Positions 45,761 to 53,307 of a DNA stretch of 64,000 nucleotides are shown here, in pieces; position 1 is the stretch's first letter; the number at the start of each line of letters is the position of its first letter. The translations under genes and the position numbers were made by a program. This DNA comes from Pseudomonas agarici (lineage in GTDB: Bacteria > Pseudomonadota > Gammaproteobacteria > Pseudomonadales > Pseudomonadaceae). The stretch spans positions 1 through 64,000 of the forward strand of contig NZ_FOAR01000031.1 in NCBI RefSeq assembly GCF_900109755.1. The letters are read 5' to 3'. The notes below the pieces were generated by a model that was given only the letters and a program-made list of their open reading frames with translations, had not been told where the DNA came from and searched no databases.

Positions 45761-46059
45761 GATTTAGTCCTGGGTCTGTTTCACTGTCGGCGACCGTACT
45801 CACCGAGCCGCAACACGGTTCGGTGACATCGATGGCAGTAATTGTTATGGGTGAAAACAACCGAGTACCAAATGAAGATCCTGTCTTAATCGCTACTCAG
45901 CCCGGAACCAAACTGAATCAAGCCTTGAGCAATGACAATTGCTGTTTGGGCACATCTTTGGGCTGATTCAGCACATGCCGTTTAGCTCAGCCCTTTGAGA
46001 ACCTTCGAAACGCTGATTTGTTTTCGAATGTCCGTAATTAGTGTGTTTTTGAGTTGGCT
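45761..46059. other. Regulatory gap between LysR gene and MHS transporter gene
   Basis: About 299 bp with no gene. It holds the strong inverted repeat at 45800-45826 and probably the promoter of the transporter-deacylase pair. Confidence 0.5.
45800..45826. promoter_or_regulatory. Inverted repeat upstream of the MHS transporter gene
   Basis: 11-bp stem TCACCGAGCCG/CGGTTCGGTGA (one G-T pair) with loop CAACA, 40 bp before the transporter ATG. No T run follows on the minus strand, so it is more likely an operator or leader hairpin than a terminator. Confidence 0.55.
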
Positions 46060-46998
46060 TCACAGCAACTTTGGGCCGTGTTTCGAGCCGTATTCCGCAT
46101 GGCGCAAGACCAGCCCCTGCCAGATTCTCATCACTAGTTCGCTCTGATTGGAACGCAGGCGATGCAAGGACACGTCGAAGCTGATCTGAAACTCTGGATC
46201 TCCCGCAATCACCAACTCGCTAGACACAAGGGCATCTTTGGCGACCATTCGCGGCAGCCAGGCGAGACCATTGCCTCGCTTAGCCATTTCCAGAATGGCG
46301 TCGTAAGAGTCAGCTTGATAAATCATGCGCAACGCCAACGGCTGAGGCAATCTTGCTAAGTGCTGGGCTAGCACTCCGCGCAGTGCGAGGGTTGGCGAGA
46401 ACGCCAGCCAGGGGATCGTCAACGCGCTACTGCTGGCGGAAATATGAAACATCGGTTGGCCACGGTCGTCTGGCGCACTGACCGGCAGCAATTCTTCATT
46501 GGCGAGAACCAGCGAGTCGAAACGCTCCGGATCAATCAGGACCTGCGTAAGCGGATTGGAAAAAATCAATAGCAAGTCCGCGTCACCGGCGGACAATCTC
46601 ATTATTGCCTCTTGCGCGCCACTGGTAACCAGTGACACTGGGAAGCAGCCGAACTGTTGGTTCAGAGACTCGTACCAATCGGGGAAAAAAGTACTTGCCA
46701 GGGTTCGGCCCGTAGCAATGCGCACCGGCTCGTCACGGCTCAATCTTCCCCCCTGAAACTGTGCCCGCACCGCTCCCAGTAACTCCACCGATTGCGTTGC
46801 GGCATCGAGAAACAGTAGACCGCTGGGCGTCAACGACAGCGGCTGTTTGCGCTCGATCAGCGAAGAGCCGACCCACTCTTCCAACGCTCGAATACGCCGA
46901 CCGAATGCAGGATGTGTCACGCAACGGATCTCTGCGGCACGGGACAGGCTGCGAGTGCGGGCCAGTTCGATAAAGTCTTCGAGCCATTCGAGTTGCAT
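46060..46998 (-). CDS. LysR family transcriptional regulator, HypT/YjiE-like
   Basis: 312 residues; N-terminal winged HTH (WLEDFIELARTRSLSRAAEIRCVTHPAFGRRIRALEEWVG) and a LysR effector domain. The HTH with a His-Pro-Ala-Phe-Gly-Arg-Arg segment resembles HypT and the regulators of amino-acid catabolic operons. AGGAAA lies before the ATG. It is co-oriented with, and upstream of, the transporter-deacylase pair, which it may control. Confidence 0.85.
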   Translation of the reverse strand: MQLEWLEDFIELARTRSLSRAAEIRCVTHPAFGRRIRALEEWVGSSLIERKQPLSLTPSGLLFLDAATQSVELLGAVRAQFQGGRLSRDEPVRIATGRTLASTFFPDWYESLNQQFGCFPVSLVTSGAQEAIMRLSAGDADLLLIFSNPLTQVLIDPERFDSLVLANEELLPVSAPDDRGQPMFHISASSSALTIPWLAFSPTLALRGVLAQHLARLPQPLALRMIYQADSYDAILEMAKRGNGLAWLPRMVAKDALVSSELVIAGDPEFQISFDVSLHRLRSNQSELVMRIWQGLVLRHAEYGSKHGPKLL

Positions 46999-47303
46999 CG
47001 TAATTTCCTAAAGACGTGATCGTTTTGTGGCAGTGGATCTCCTTGTCCATTGGCTCGACTTTTTGTTCGAGACTCCGACGCGCTGCATCAACTGCACGGA
47101 CAAAGCGCGCGGTTGCCCAGCGACCTCTCCGCCTTCGAAGACCTCAATCGGGTGGCTGACAGCTACCATTCGAACCAATCGCTCTGATGCCACAGGATCG
47201 ACGGCCATTTTTTCCGCCTACGTTGGTCAAGCATCAAGATCGACGCATTGAATAACATCTGCAAACTGCGCTCGTGTAAATCAAGGCTACGCCTATAGCT
47301 TGA

Positions 47304-47549
47304 AAAAAGTGCAGAAATCGCTTCCTTGACCTGAGGCAGCCGTTCCGAACCTTAAGCCAAGCAGTTCAACTGGAAGAAACGGCTGGAGCTATCGTTAGCT
47401 CGGTACATAAGGCGAAGCCGAGCGTGATAAAACAAATGAAGTTAACCGCTCAGGCCACCAGGGTTGTAAATGAGTATTCCGGTCCGCTGTCAACGCCACA
47501 TGGGCGAGCGCAGATACATTTCATAAGAACCTGCGAACGGTCCCACTGA
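47304..47549 (+). pseudogene. Possible 3' remnant of an unidentified gene
   Basis: The frame is open for 81 codons before TGA and includes LSQAVQLEETAGAIVSS and VIKQMKLTAQATRVV, alpha-helical and unlike random translation. There is no start codon with a ribosome site; the only ATG (codon 34 or so) would leave a short peptide. I do not recognise the family. Confidence 0.3.
47490..47522. repeat. Copy A of a short dispersed sequence
   Basis: 33 bp that match 62868-62900 at 30 positions. In the plus frame that reads LSTPHGRAQIHF in both copies, the three differences are at third codon positions. Confidence 0.6.
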
Positions 47550-47592
47550 GCAACTCCACGCTGCGGCTTGCTGAATCATCAAGTTTTACAAA

Positions 47593-48288
47593 TCAATAAT
47601 TTTTCATAACAGCACTAACGACCGCACGGGACTGCTCAAGAACTACCTCCAAAGGTTGTGTAGAGTCGATATCGACGATTGGAGCACCATTGAAAGATAA
47701 CTTTGGGACAACGTTGATCTTTTTTTCCAGGGAAGCAGGAATGTGGTCGGGCTTGCGCCGAATGGCTGTTTCAAGGTCAACGTTTAGTCGCAGAACCACA
47801 TCGGGCGTCACTGCCGCCATCTTCTTATAGAGCCAGAATTCCACATGCATGAGCATCTTTGCTCCGCCATCCGTGAGTTTTCGACCCGTTAAGTGAGGAC
47901 CATCCATTTCCCCAGGCTCGACAGTTTGTGGATATCGATCCGTTAGGATGGCTCGTCCCATGCCACGAAAAAAACACATTCTCGTGAATCGGATCACGCG
48001 TCTCATGGACGCTATGAACATGACCAATGCGACTGGGAAAGATATACCTTTTTTGCGTGCGGAGGCTCCAACTTTGCTGATACGGCTATCAACTTTTTTA
48101 CCCAGAGGATTTTTTCGCATCGCCCTGCGAAGATTGCCCGTCTGTTTACCCAGGTGACACAGCGTTGTAGGACGATAATCTGACATGAAGCGCAATAATT
48201 CATGGCTTACGGTCGTTTTCCCGCTGCCGTCTGTTCCGACGATAGCAATAATCGGAACTTTTCGTCCCGGCACTTTGCAATAGTTCAT
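47593..48288 (-). CDS. Thymidylate-kinase-like P-loop NTPase
   Basis: 231-residue kinase-like protein with Walker A GTDGSGKTT at residues 18-26, a DRYP motif (TDRYPQTVEPG, compare the DRY/DRF motif of dTMP kinases) and a C-terminal LRLNVDLETAIRRKPDH segment like the kinase lid. Such proteins often occur near surface polysaccharide genes, but none are here. Base composition is clearly less GC-rich than the core genome. No good ribosome site precedes the ATG at 48288; a TATAAT lies only 15 nt upstream (48304-48309, minus strand), so the mRNA could be nearly leaderless or the start could be elsewhere. Confidence 0.7.
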   Translation of the reverse strand: MNYCKVPGRKVPIIAIVGTDGSGKTTVSHELLRFMSDYRPTTLCHLGKQTGNLRRAMRKNPLGKKVDSRISKVGASARKKGISFPVALVMFIASMRRVIRFTRMCFFRGMGRAILTDRYPQTVEPGEMDGPHLTGRKLTDGGAKMLMHVEFWLYKKMAAVTPDVVLRLNVDLETAIRRKPDHIPASLEKKINVVPKLSFNGAPIVDIDSTQPLEVVLEQSRAVVSAVMKNY

Positions 48289-48381
48289 ATTTTTATACTG
48301 TCCATTATAGGGTACTCATCGCCGCAACTGTCTATGTGTGGCCGCGCCCACCTTAGGAGAGTGCCATGGAGTCAAAATAAC

Positions 48382-48501
48382 ATGATTTCGACAAATGACG
48401 ATACGCCGCACGGGGCGTCGCAGGCTCACTTTTGCGACGTCGGTCATCACTCTGCCAATGCGATGCTTGAGCCACAGGTTAAAGACTGCCTTGCGTCGTG
48501 A
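48382..48501 (+). CDS. Doubtful 39-codon ORF
   Basis: Plus-strand frame between the two minus-strand accessory genes, overlapping the 3' end of the downstream one by about 20 bp. An AGGAG lies 25 nt upstream, in front of another ATG that ends after four codons. No recognisable domain; it may be a remnant. Confidence 0.15.
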   Translation: MISTNDDTPHGASQAHFCDVGHHSANAMLEPQVKDCLAS

Positions 48502-49330
48502 CCCATGCTCGTATCCGGCCAGCTATTTCATCGGGTAATTTAAACAACTCGTTATCATAGTCGAGTTCATTACGAGTTTTTTTCAGGACCAGATCATCAT
48601 GCATCCCCCCCATAAGGCCATTTATGGTGGCGAGGAAACGCGAAACGGCATCAAGCTCAGGAGTGGGATGGAGTGCCCGGCGGGTATCGTTCAACGCTAT
48701 GCGGCGGCTTATGACCTTGCGTAACTCGTGAAACCGCCTAGCGGTGAGAAGTGGGTTTTCTTGCACCGCGGCGACGAGGTGCTGATCTTCCGTCGCGATA
48801 TAGCGCTGGAAGCTTTCTACCGTAGAAAGTCCAGCCTTAACGAGGATTTCACGTAGTTCTTCAAAGAAATCGCTGCGAAGACGACACCAAAGCTTGATAC
48901 CAAACCAGAAGGTGCGCAAATTCTGACCACTCTTGTACGCATCCTGGAAAACACCCATAAGACGAGTGATGGAGTGCAGCCTTTCGGGTGGGGCGTGTTG
49001 TTCACTGTAGTTAGCACAGGCAAAACGCATCTTCTTGAAGCGTGCGCGCATAAGTTTGAAGCTTAAGGCTTGCTCGGGCGTAGCTGAGCGGCGAATAGCG
49101 ATGGTGAAAACAAGGCGGCGTGTAGAGGATATGCTCATACCGGAAGTCAGGAGCTGCCAAGCAAGACGGTAACAATCTGCCAGTTCTTCTTCTGTAAAGT
49201 CCGGTGCAGGGTTTGTTGGGCAATAAGCTTCGAGATTAATCTCGTCATTATCCAGGATATTTTGGGTCAAAGCCGCCAACTGAGCTTGGGTGGCTTGTGG
49301 AAAATCGAGAGACAACGAAGACCTCGGCAT
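48479..49330 (-). CDS. Unrecognised alpha-helical protein
   Basis: 283 residues, not recognised. It is predicted mostly helical, without signal peptide, membrane segment or nucleotide-binding motif; it has many charged residues and a few Cys. The ATG at 49330 (MPRSSLSLDFPQATQAQ) has AGGTG 6 nt upstream, better than the TTG at 49345. Codon use and GC are below the core genome level. It is upstream of the kinase-like gene on the same strand with a gap of about 190 bp; whether the two form an operon is unclear. Confidence 0.6.
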   Translation of the reverse strand: MPRSSLSLDFPQATQAQLAALTQNILDNDEINLEAYCPTNPAPDFTEEELADCYRLAWQLLTSGMSISSTRRLVFTIAIRRSATPEQALSFKLMRARFKKMRFACANYSEQHAPPERLHSITRLMGVFQDAYKSGQNLRTFWFGIKLWCRLRSDFFEELREILVKAGLSTVESFQRYIATEDQHLVAAVQENPLLTARRFHELRKVISRRIALNDTRRALHPTPELDAVSRFLATINGLMGGMHDDLVLKKTRNELDYDNELFKLPDEIAGRIRAWVTTQGSL

Positions 49331-49345
49331 TAAGCACCTGCACAA

Positions 49346-50001
49346 AATTAATTAGGTATTTTTTCGCAACCTGACGGCAGTGACACAAAGTTGCCGATAG
49401 CGGCCCAAGAGCGCCAGGCACGAGTATTTTGTATAAAGCATGCTTGCCATTCAGGGGCTTTTCGTATGATTATTTAGGTTATAGCATAATCTGATGACGT
49501 GAAAATGACGTCTTCTAGCTATGCAAGTCTTGGTTCCATCTACCAAAAAGACATAAATCTGCATTTTTTCATGTCCGAAAATTTTGTTTTTTTGAGATCA
49601 AAATAATTGCTCTTCTACTTTGAGCCACTCTATCAGAGCGATCATGAAGAATTCGTCATTGCCGCACAGGGTCCTTCGGGCACTGATCATCATCGACCTT
49701 TAGCGGCTACAGGCCGAGCTCTGGCCTTCGGGGCGTATGGTTCGTTAGCCTAAACAGTGCGAAAACAGGCAATACGGGTTTCCAACCATGCCAAGCTACG
49801 TTCGCTTACGAACGCTTTCTCCAGGCATATCCGCTCGTCCACTCGCTCGTGATTTTTTGATCCATGGTCCAAGCCCGTGCCTTGAGGGCCTGAGAAAAGC
49901 ATTGGCAACCAGCAGATTTCGAGCTGGGCACTTTGACCTCCCAAGGAATAGATCACACAATCGGCTCATCTGATGAGCCGGGTGGACGATTTATTCGGCT
50001 C
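49346..50001. other. AT-rich intergenic region, no convincing gene
   Basis: About 650 bp, AT-rich from roughly 49,440 to 49,620 (runs of A and T around 49560-49610). It contains a tandem direct repeat ATGACGT-GAAA-ATGACGT at 49494-49511. Frames of 60-70 codons on both strands at 49750-49973 lack start signals. It marks the right edge of the accessory segment. Confidence 0.5.
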
Positions 50002-50484
50002 ATGCTCAACCGGAGTCTCACTTTGCCCGACGCCCGCCCTCCCGCACTCGACGAAATCGACCGTCAACTGATCGCCGCCCTGCAGATCAACGCCCGTGAA
50101 AGCGTGGCAAGGCTGGCCCGGCAGCTGGGGATTGCCCGCACCACCGTCACCTCTCGACTGGCACGTTTGGAGAGAGCCAAAGTAATCACCGGCTACGGCG
50201 TGCGCCTGGGGCAACGCGTGGTGGACGGCGGCCTGCAAGCTTATGTTGGGATCACGGTGCGGCCACGCTCGGGCAAGGATGTGGTCCGGCGCCTCAGTGC
50301 CATGGCGCAGGTCCAGCAACTATGCACGGTGAGCGGCGAGTTCGACTACGTCGCCTGGTTGCGCAGCGATTCGCCGGAGCAACTGGATCAATTACTCGAT
50401 CAGATCGGCAGCGTTGAAGGCGTGGAAAAAACCACCACCTCGATCATTCTCAGCAGCAAAGTAGATCGAGGCCAACCACTCTAG
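50002..50484 (+). CDS. Lrp/AsnC family transcriptional regulator
   Basis: 160 residues: N-terminal HTH (LDEIDRQLIAALQINARESVARLARQLGIARTTVTSRLARLE) and C-terminal RAM ligand domain. The ATG at 50002 is used because the upstream part of the open frame is not Lrp-like. P. putida has an AsnC-type gene (PP_0384) beside davBA; by position this protein probably controls lysine catabolism here. Confidence 0.88.
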   Translation: MLNRSLTLPDARPPALDEIDRQLIAALQINARESVARLARQLGIARTTVTSRLARLERAKVITGYGVRLGQRVVDGGLQAYVGITVRPRSGKDVVRRLSAMAQVQQLCTVSGEFDYVAWLRSDSPEQLDQLLDQIGSVEGVEKTTTSIILSSKVDRGQPL

Positions 50485-50767
50485 TTGGCGCGGGGGCGAA
50501 CATGCCCGAGGGGGGTTTGTGCTTTTGAGAGTTCCTTCGCGGATAAATCCACCTAACCCCCCCTAGGAGGTAGACTTATCTGCCGAGGAATCGGCACTCT
50601 CGCTGCAATATGCAGCTTGTGTTCGTCATAAAGTATCGCCAACAATCAAAACGACGACATTTTGCGCCTTAATTTAGGTAGGCTTCGCTCCTTACAATGG
50701 TGCCCGTCTTTTCCTATCCTCACTCCAGCTGGGTATCACCCGACTCGAGTCGCCAGCTAGGTCCGCC
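50485..50767. promoter_or_regulatory. davB upstream region with a CCTAGG-centred motif
   Basis: 283 bp between the Lrp-type gene and davB. It contains AACCCCCCCTAGGAGGT around 50554-50571, centred on CCTAGG (50562-50567), an imperfect palindrome about 200 bp before davB. Candidate regulator site; the binding protein is unknown. Confidence 0.35.
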
Positions 50768-52450
50768 ATGAACCAGAACAGTCGCCACCCTGCCGACGGC
50801 AAAAAACCGATCACCCTCTTCGGTCCGGACTTTCCTTTCGCCTTCGATGATTGGATTGAGCACCCAGCCGGGCTCGGCAGCATTCCCGCGCATAATCATG
50901 GCGCCGAAGTGGCGATTGTCGGCGCCGGTATCGCCGGGCTCGTCGCCGCCTACGAACTGATGAAGCTGGGCCTCAAGCCAGTGGTTTACGAAGCTTCGAA
51001 AATGGGCGGTCGCCTGCGTTCCCAGGCCTTCGAAGGCGCCGAGGGCATCATTGCCGAACTCGGCGGCATGCGCTTCCCGGCCTCCTCCACCGCGTTCTAT
51101 CACTATGTCGACAAGCTGGGCCTGCACACCAAACCCTTTCCCAACCCGCTGACCCCGGCCTCCGGCAGCACGGTGATCGACCTCGAAGGACAAACCCATT
51201 ACGCACAAAAGCTGTCCGACCTGCCAGCGCTGTTCCAGGAGGTCGCCGACGCCTGGGCCGATGCCCTGGAAGAGGGTTCGCGCTTCGGCGATATCCAGCA
51301 GGCCATCCGCGACCGCAATGTGCCGCGCCTGAAAGAACTGTGGAACACCCTGGTGCCGCTCTGGGACGACCGCACTTTCTACGACTTCATCGCCACCTCG
51401 AAAGCCTTCGCCAGCCTGTCCTTCCGGCACCGCGAAGTATTCGGCCAGGTCGGGTTCGGCACCGGCGGGTGGGATTCGGACTTCCCCAACTCGATGCTGG
51501 AAATCTTCCGCGTGGTGATGACCAACTGTGACGATCATCAGCATTTGGTGGTGGGTGGCGTGGAACAGGTGCCGCTGGGTATCTGGCGGCATGTGCCGCC
51601 GCGTTGCGCCCATTGGCCGGCCGGCACCAGCCTCAGCTCGTTGCACCATGGGGCGCCACGCACCGGGGTGAAACGCATCGACCGCGCCGCCGACGGCCAG
51701 TTCGCCGTGACCGACAACTGGGGTGATACCCGCCATTACGCCGCCGTGCTAACGACCTGCCAGAGCTGGTTGCTCACCACTCAGATCGAATGCGAGGAAT
51801 CGCTGTTTTCGCAGAAAATGTGGATGGCCCTGGACCGCACGCGCTACATGCAATCGTCGAAGACCTTCGTCATGGTCGACCGACCATTCTGGAAGGATAA
51901 GGACCCGCAAACCGGCCGCGACCTGATGAGCATGACCCTGACCGATCGCTTGACCCGTGGCACCTATTTGTTCGACAACGGCGACGACCAGCCCGGCGTG
52001 ATCTGCCTGTCGTACTCGTGGATGAGCGATGCGCTGAAGATGCTCCCGCAGCCGATCGATAAGCGGGTCAAGCTGGCCCTGGACGCGTTGAAGAAGATCT
52101 ATCCGAAAGTGGATATCGCCGCCCGCATCATCGGCGACCCGATCACCGTCTCATGGGAAGCCGACCCGCACTTTCTCGGTGCCTTCAAGGGCGCATTACC
52201 GGGCCACTACCGCTACAATCAGCGGATGTATGCGCATTTCATGCAGGCCGACATGCCGGCCGAACAACGCGGAATCTTCATTGCCGGCGACGACGTTTCC
52301 TGGACACCGGCCTGGGTCGAAGGCGCGGTACAGACCTCGCTCAACGCCGTGTGGGGCATCATGAATCACTTCGGCGGCAGCTCCCACGCCGAGAACCCCG
52401 GGCCGGGCGATGTGTTCGCTGAAATCGGCCCGATCGCCCTGGCCGACTGA
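50768..52450 (+). CDS. davB: L-lysine 2-monooxygenase
   Basis: 560-residue FAD-dependent amine-oxidase-fold enzyme converting lysine to 5-aminovaleramide, CO2 and water. GxGxxG dinucleotide motif at residues 52-57 (VGAGIAGLVAAYEL), a GGRLRSQ motif near 79 and a C-terminal FAD motif GIFIAGDDVSWTPAWVEGAVQ. The length equals P. putida DavB (560). Tryptophan 2-monooxygenase (IaaM) is a close relative, but the downstream nitrilase-type amidase rather than IaaH argues for lysine. No ribosome site stands out just before the ATG. Confidence 0.88.
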   Translation: MNQNSRHPADGKKPITLFGPDFPFAFDDWIEHPAGLGSIPAHNHGAEVAIVGAGIAGLVAAYELMKLGLKPVVYEASKMGGRLRSQAFEGAEGIIAELGGMRFPASSTAFYHYVDKLGLHTKPFPNPLTPASGSTVIDLEGQTHYAQKLSDLPALFQEVADAWADALEEGSRFGDIQQAIRDRNVPRLKELWNTLVPLWDDRTFYDFIATSKAFASLSFRHREVFGQVGFGTGGWDSDFPNSMLEIFRVVMTNCDDHQHLVVGGVEQVPLGIWRHVPPRCAHWPAGTSLSSLHHGAPRTGVKRIDRAADGQFAVTDNWGDTRHYAAVLTTCQSWLLTTQIECEESLFSQKMWMALDRTRYMQSSKTFVMVDRPFWKDKDPQTGRDLMSMTLTDRLTRGTYLFDNGDDQPGVICLSYSWMSDALKMLPQPIDKRVKLALDALKKIYPKVDIAARIIGDPITVSWEADPHFLGAFKGALPGHYRYNQRMYAHFMQADMPAEQRGIFIAGDDVSWTPAWVEGAVQTSLNAVWGIMNHFGGSSHAENPGPGDVFAEIGPIALAD

Positions 52451-52464
52451 ACGGAGTCGAATCC

Positions 52465-53259
52465 ATGCGCATAGCTCTTTACCAATGCCCGCCGCTGCCA
52501 CTGGACGTGAAGGGCAACCTGCGCCGATTGCAACAACTGGCGGTTGAAGCACGCGGGGCCGATGTGCTGGTGGTGCCGGAGATGTTCCTGACCGGCTACA
52601 ACATCGGCGCCGAAGCCGCGGCCCTGTTGGCAGAGGCCCGTGATGGCGCGGCGGCGCAACATATCGCCGCACTCGCCACGGCCTCGAATATCGCCATTGT
52701 GTATGGCTACCCGGAGCGGGCCGAGGACGGTCGAATCTACAACGCCGTACAGTTGATCGATGCCCGTGGCCGCAGCCTGTGCAACTACCGCAAGACGCAT
52801 CTGTTCGGCGACCTCGATCACTCGATGTTCAGCGCCGGGCCGGACGACTTCCCAGTCGTCGAACTCAATGGCTGGAAACTCGGGCTGCTGATCTGCTACG
52901 ACGTGGAGTTTCCGGAAAACACTCGACGCCTGGCCCTGGGCGGCGCCGAACTGATCCTGGTGCCCACGGCGAACATGGTGCCCTTCGACTTTGTCGCCGA
53001 GGTGACCATCCGCGCACGGGCGTTCGAGAACCAATGTTACGTGGCCTATGCCAACTACTGCGGTCATGAAGGCGAAATCCAGTACTGCGGCCAGAGCAGC
53101 ATTGCCGCCCCGGACGGTAGCCGGATCGCTCAGGCCGGTCTGGATGAAGCGCTGATCACCGGCACCCTGGATCGCTCGCTGATGCAGCAATCGCGGTCCA
53201 GCAACCGCTACTTGCTGGACCGCCGCCCCGAACTCTACGGCGACCTGGGTCGGGACTGA
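52465..53259 (+). CDS. davA: 5-aminovaleramide amidohydrolase (nitrilase family)
   Basis: 264-residue carbon-nitrogen hydrolase with the Glu-Lys-Cys triad E39 (VVPEMF), K110 (YRKTHLF) and C144 (ICYDVEFPE). It would convert 5-aminovaleramide to 5-aminovalerate in the second step of the lysine route. It follows davB by 14 bp with GGAG upstream, and matches P. putida DavA in length and position. Confidence 0.88.
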   Translation: MRIALYQCPPLPLDVKGNLRRLQQLAVEARGADVLVVPEMFLTGYNIGAEAAALLAEARDGAAAQHIAALATASNIAIVYGYPERAEDGRIYNAVQLIDARGRSLCNYRKTHLFGDLDHSMFSAGPDDFPVVELNGWKLGLLICYDVEFPENTRRLALGGAELILVPTANMVPFDFVAEVTIRARAFENQCYVAYANYCGHEGEIQYCGQSSIAAPDGSRIAQAGLDEALITGTLDRSLMQQSRSSNRYLLDRRPELYGDLGRD

Positions 53260-53307
53260 CTCGCCGTTATCCGCTAGCATGAACGCTTCTTTGTAACGGA
53301 AGCGCTC

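Larger units (their letters stand above)
46999..47592. other. Decayed stretch with a start-less reading frame
   Basis: About 590 bp with no intact gene. A stop-to-stop plus-strand frame at 47304-47549 (81 codons, only internal ATG) reads as plausible protein and looks like the 3' end of a lost gene. It ends in a segment shared with the repeat at 62868-62900. Confidence 0.5.

Noticed and set aside
49750..49973. 60-70-codon frames on both strands
   Set aside because: No ribosome site, no known domain, overlapping each other in an AT-rich gap.
42845..50001. Integrated prophage or transposon
   Set aside because: No integrase, transposase, terminal inverted repeats or tRNA-end duplication could be recognised.
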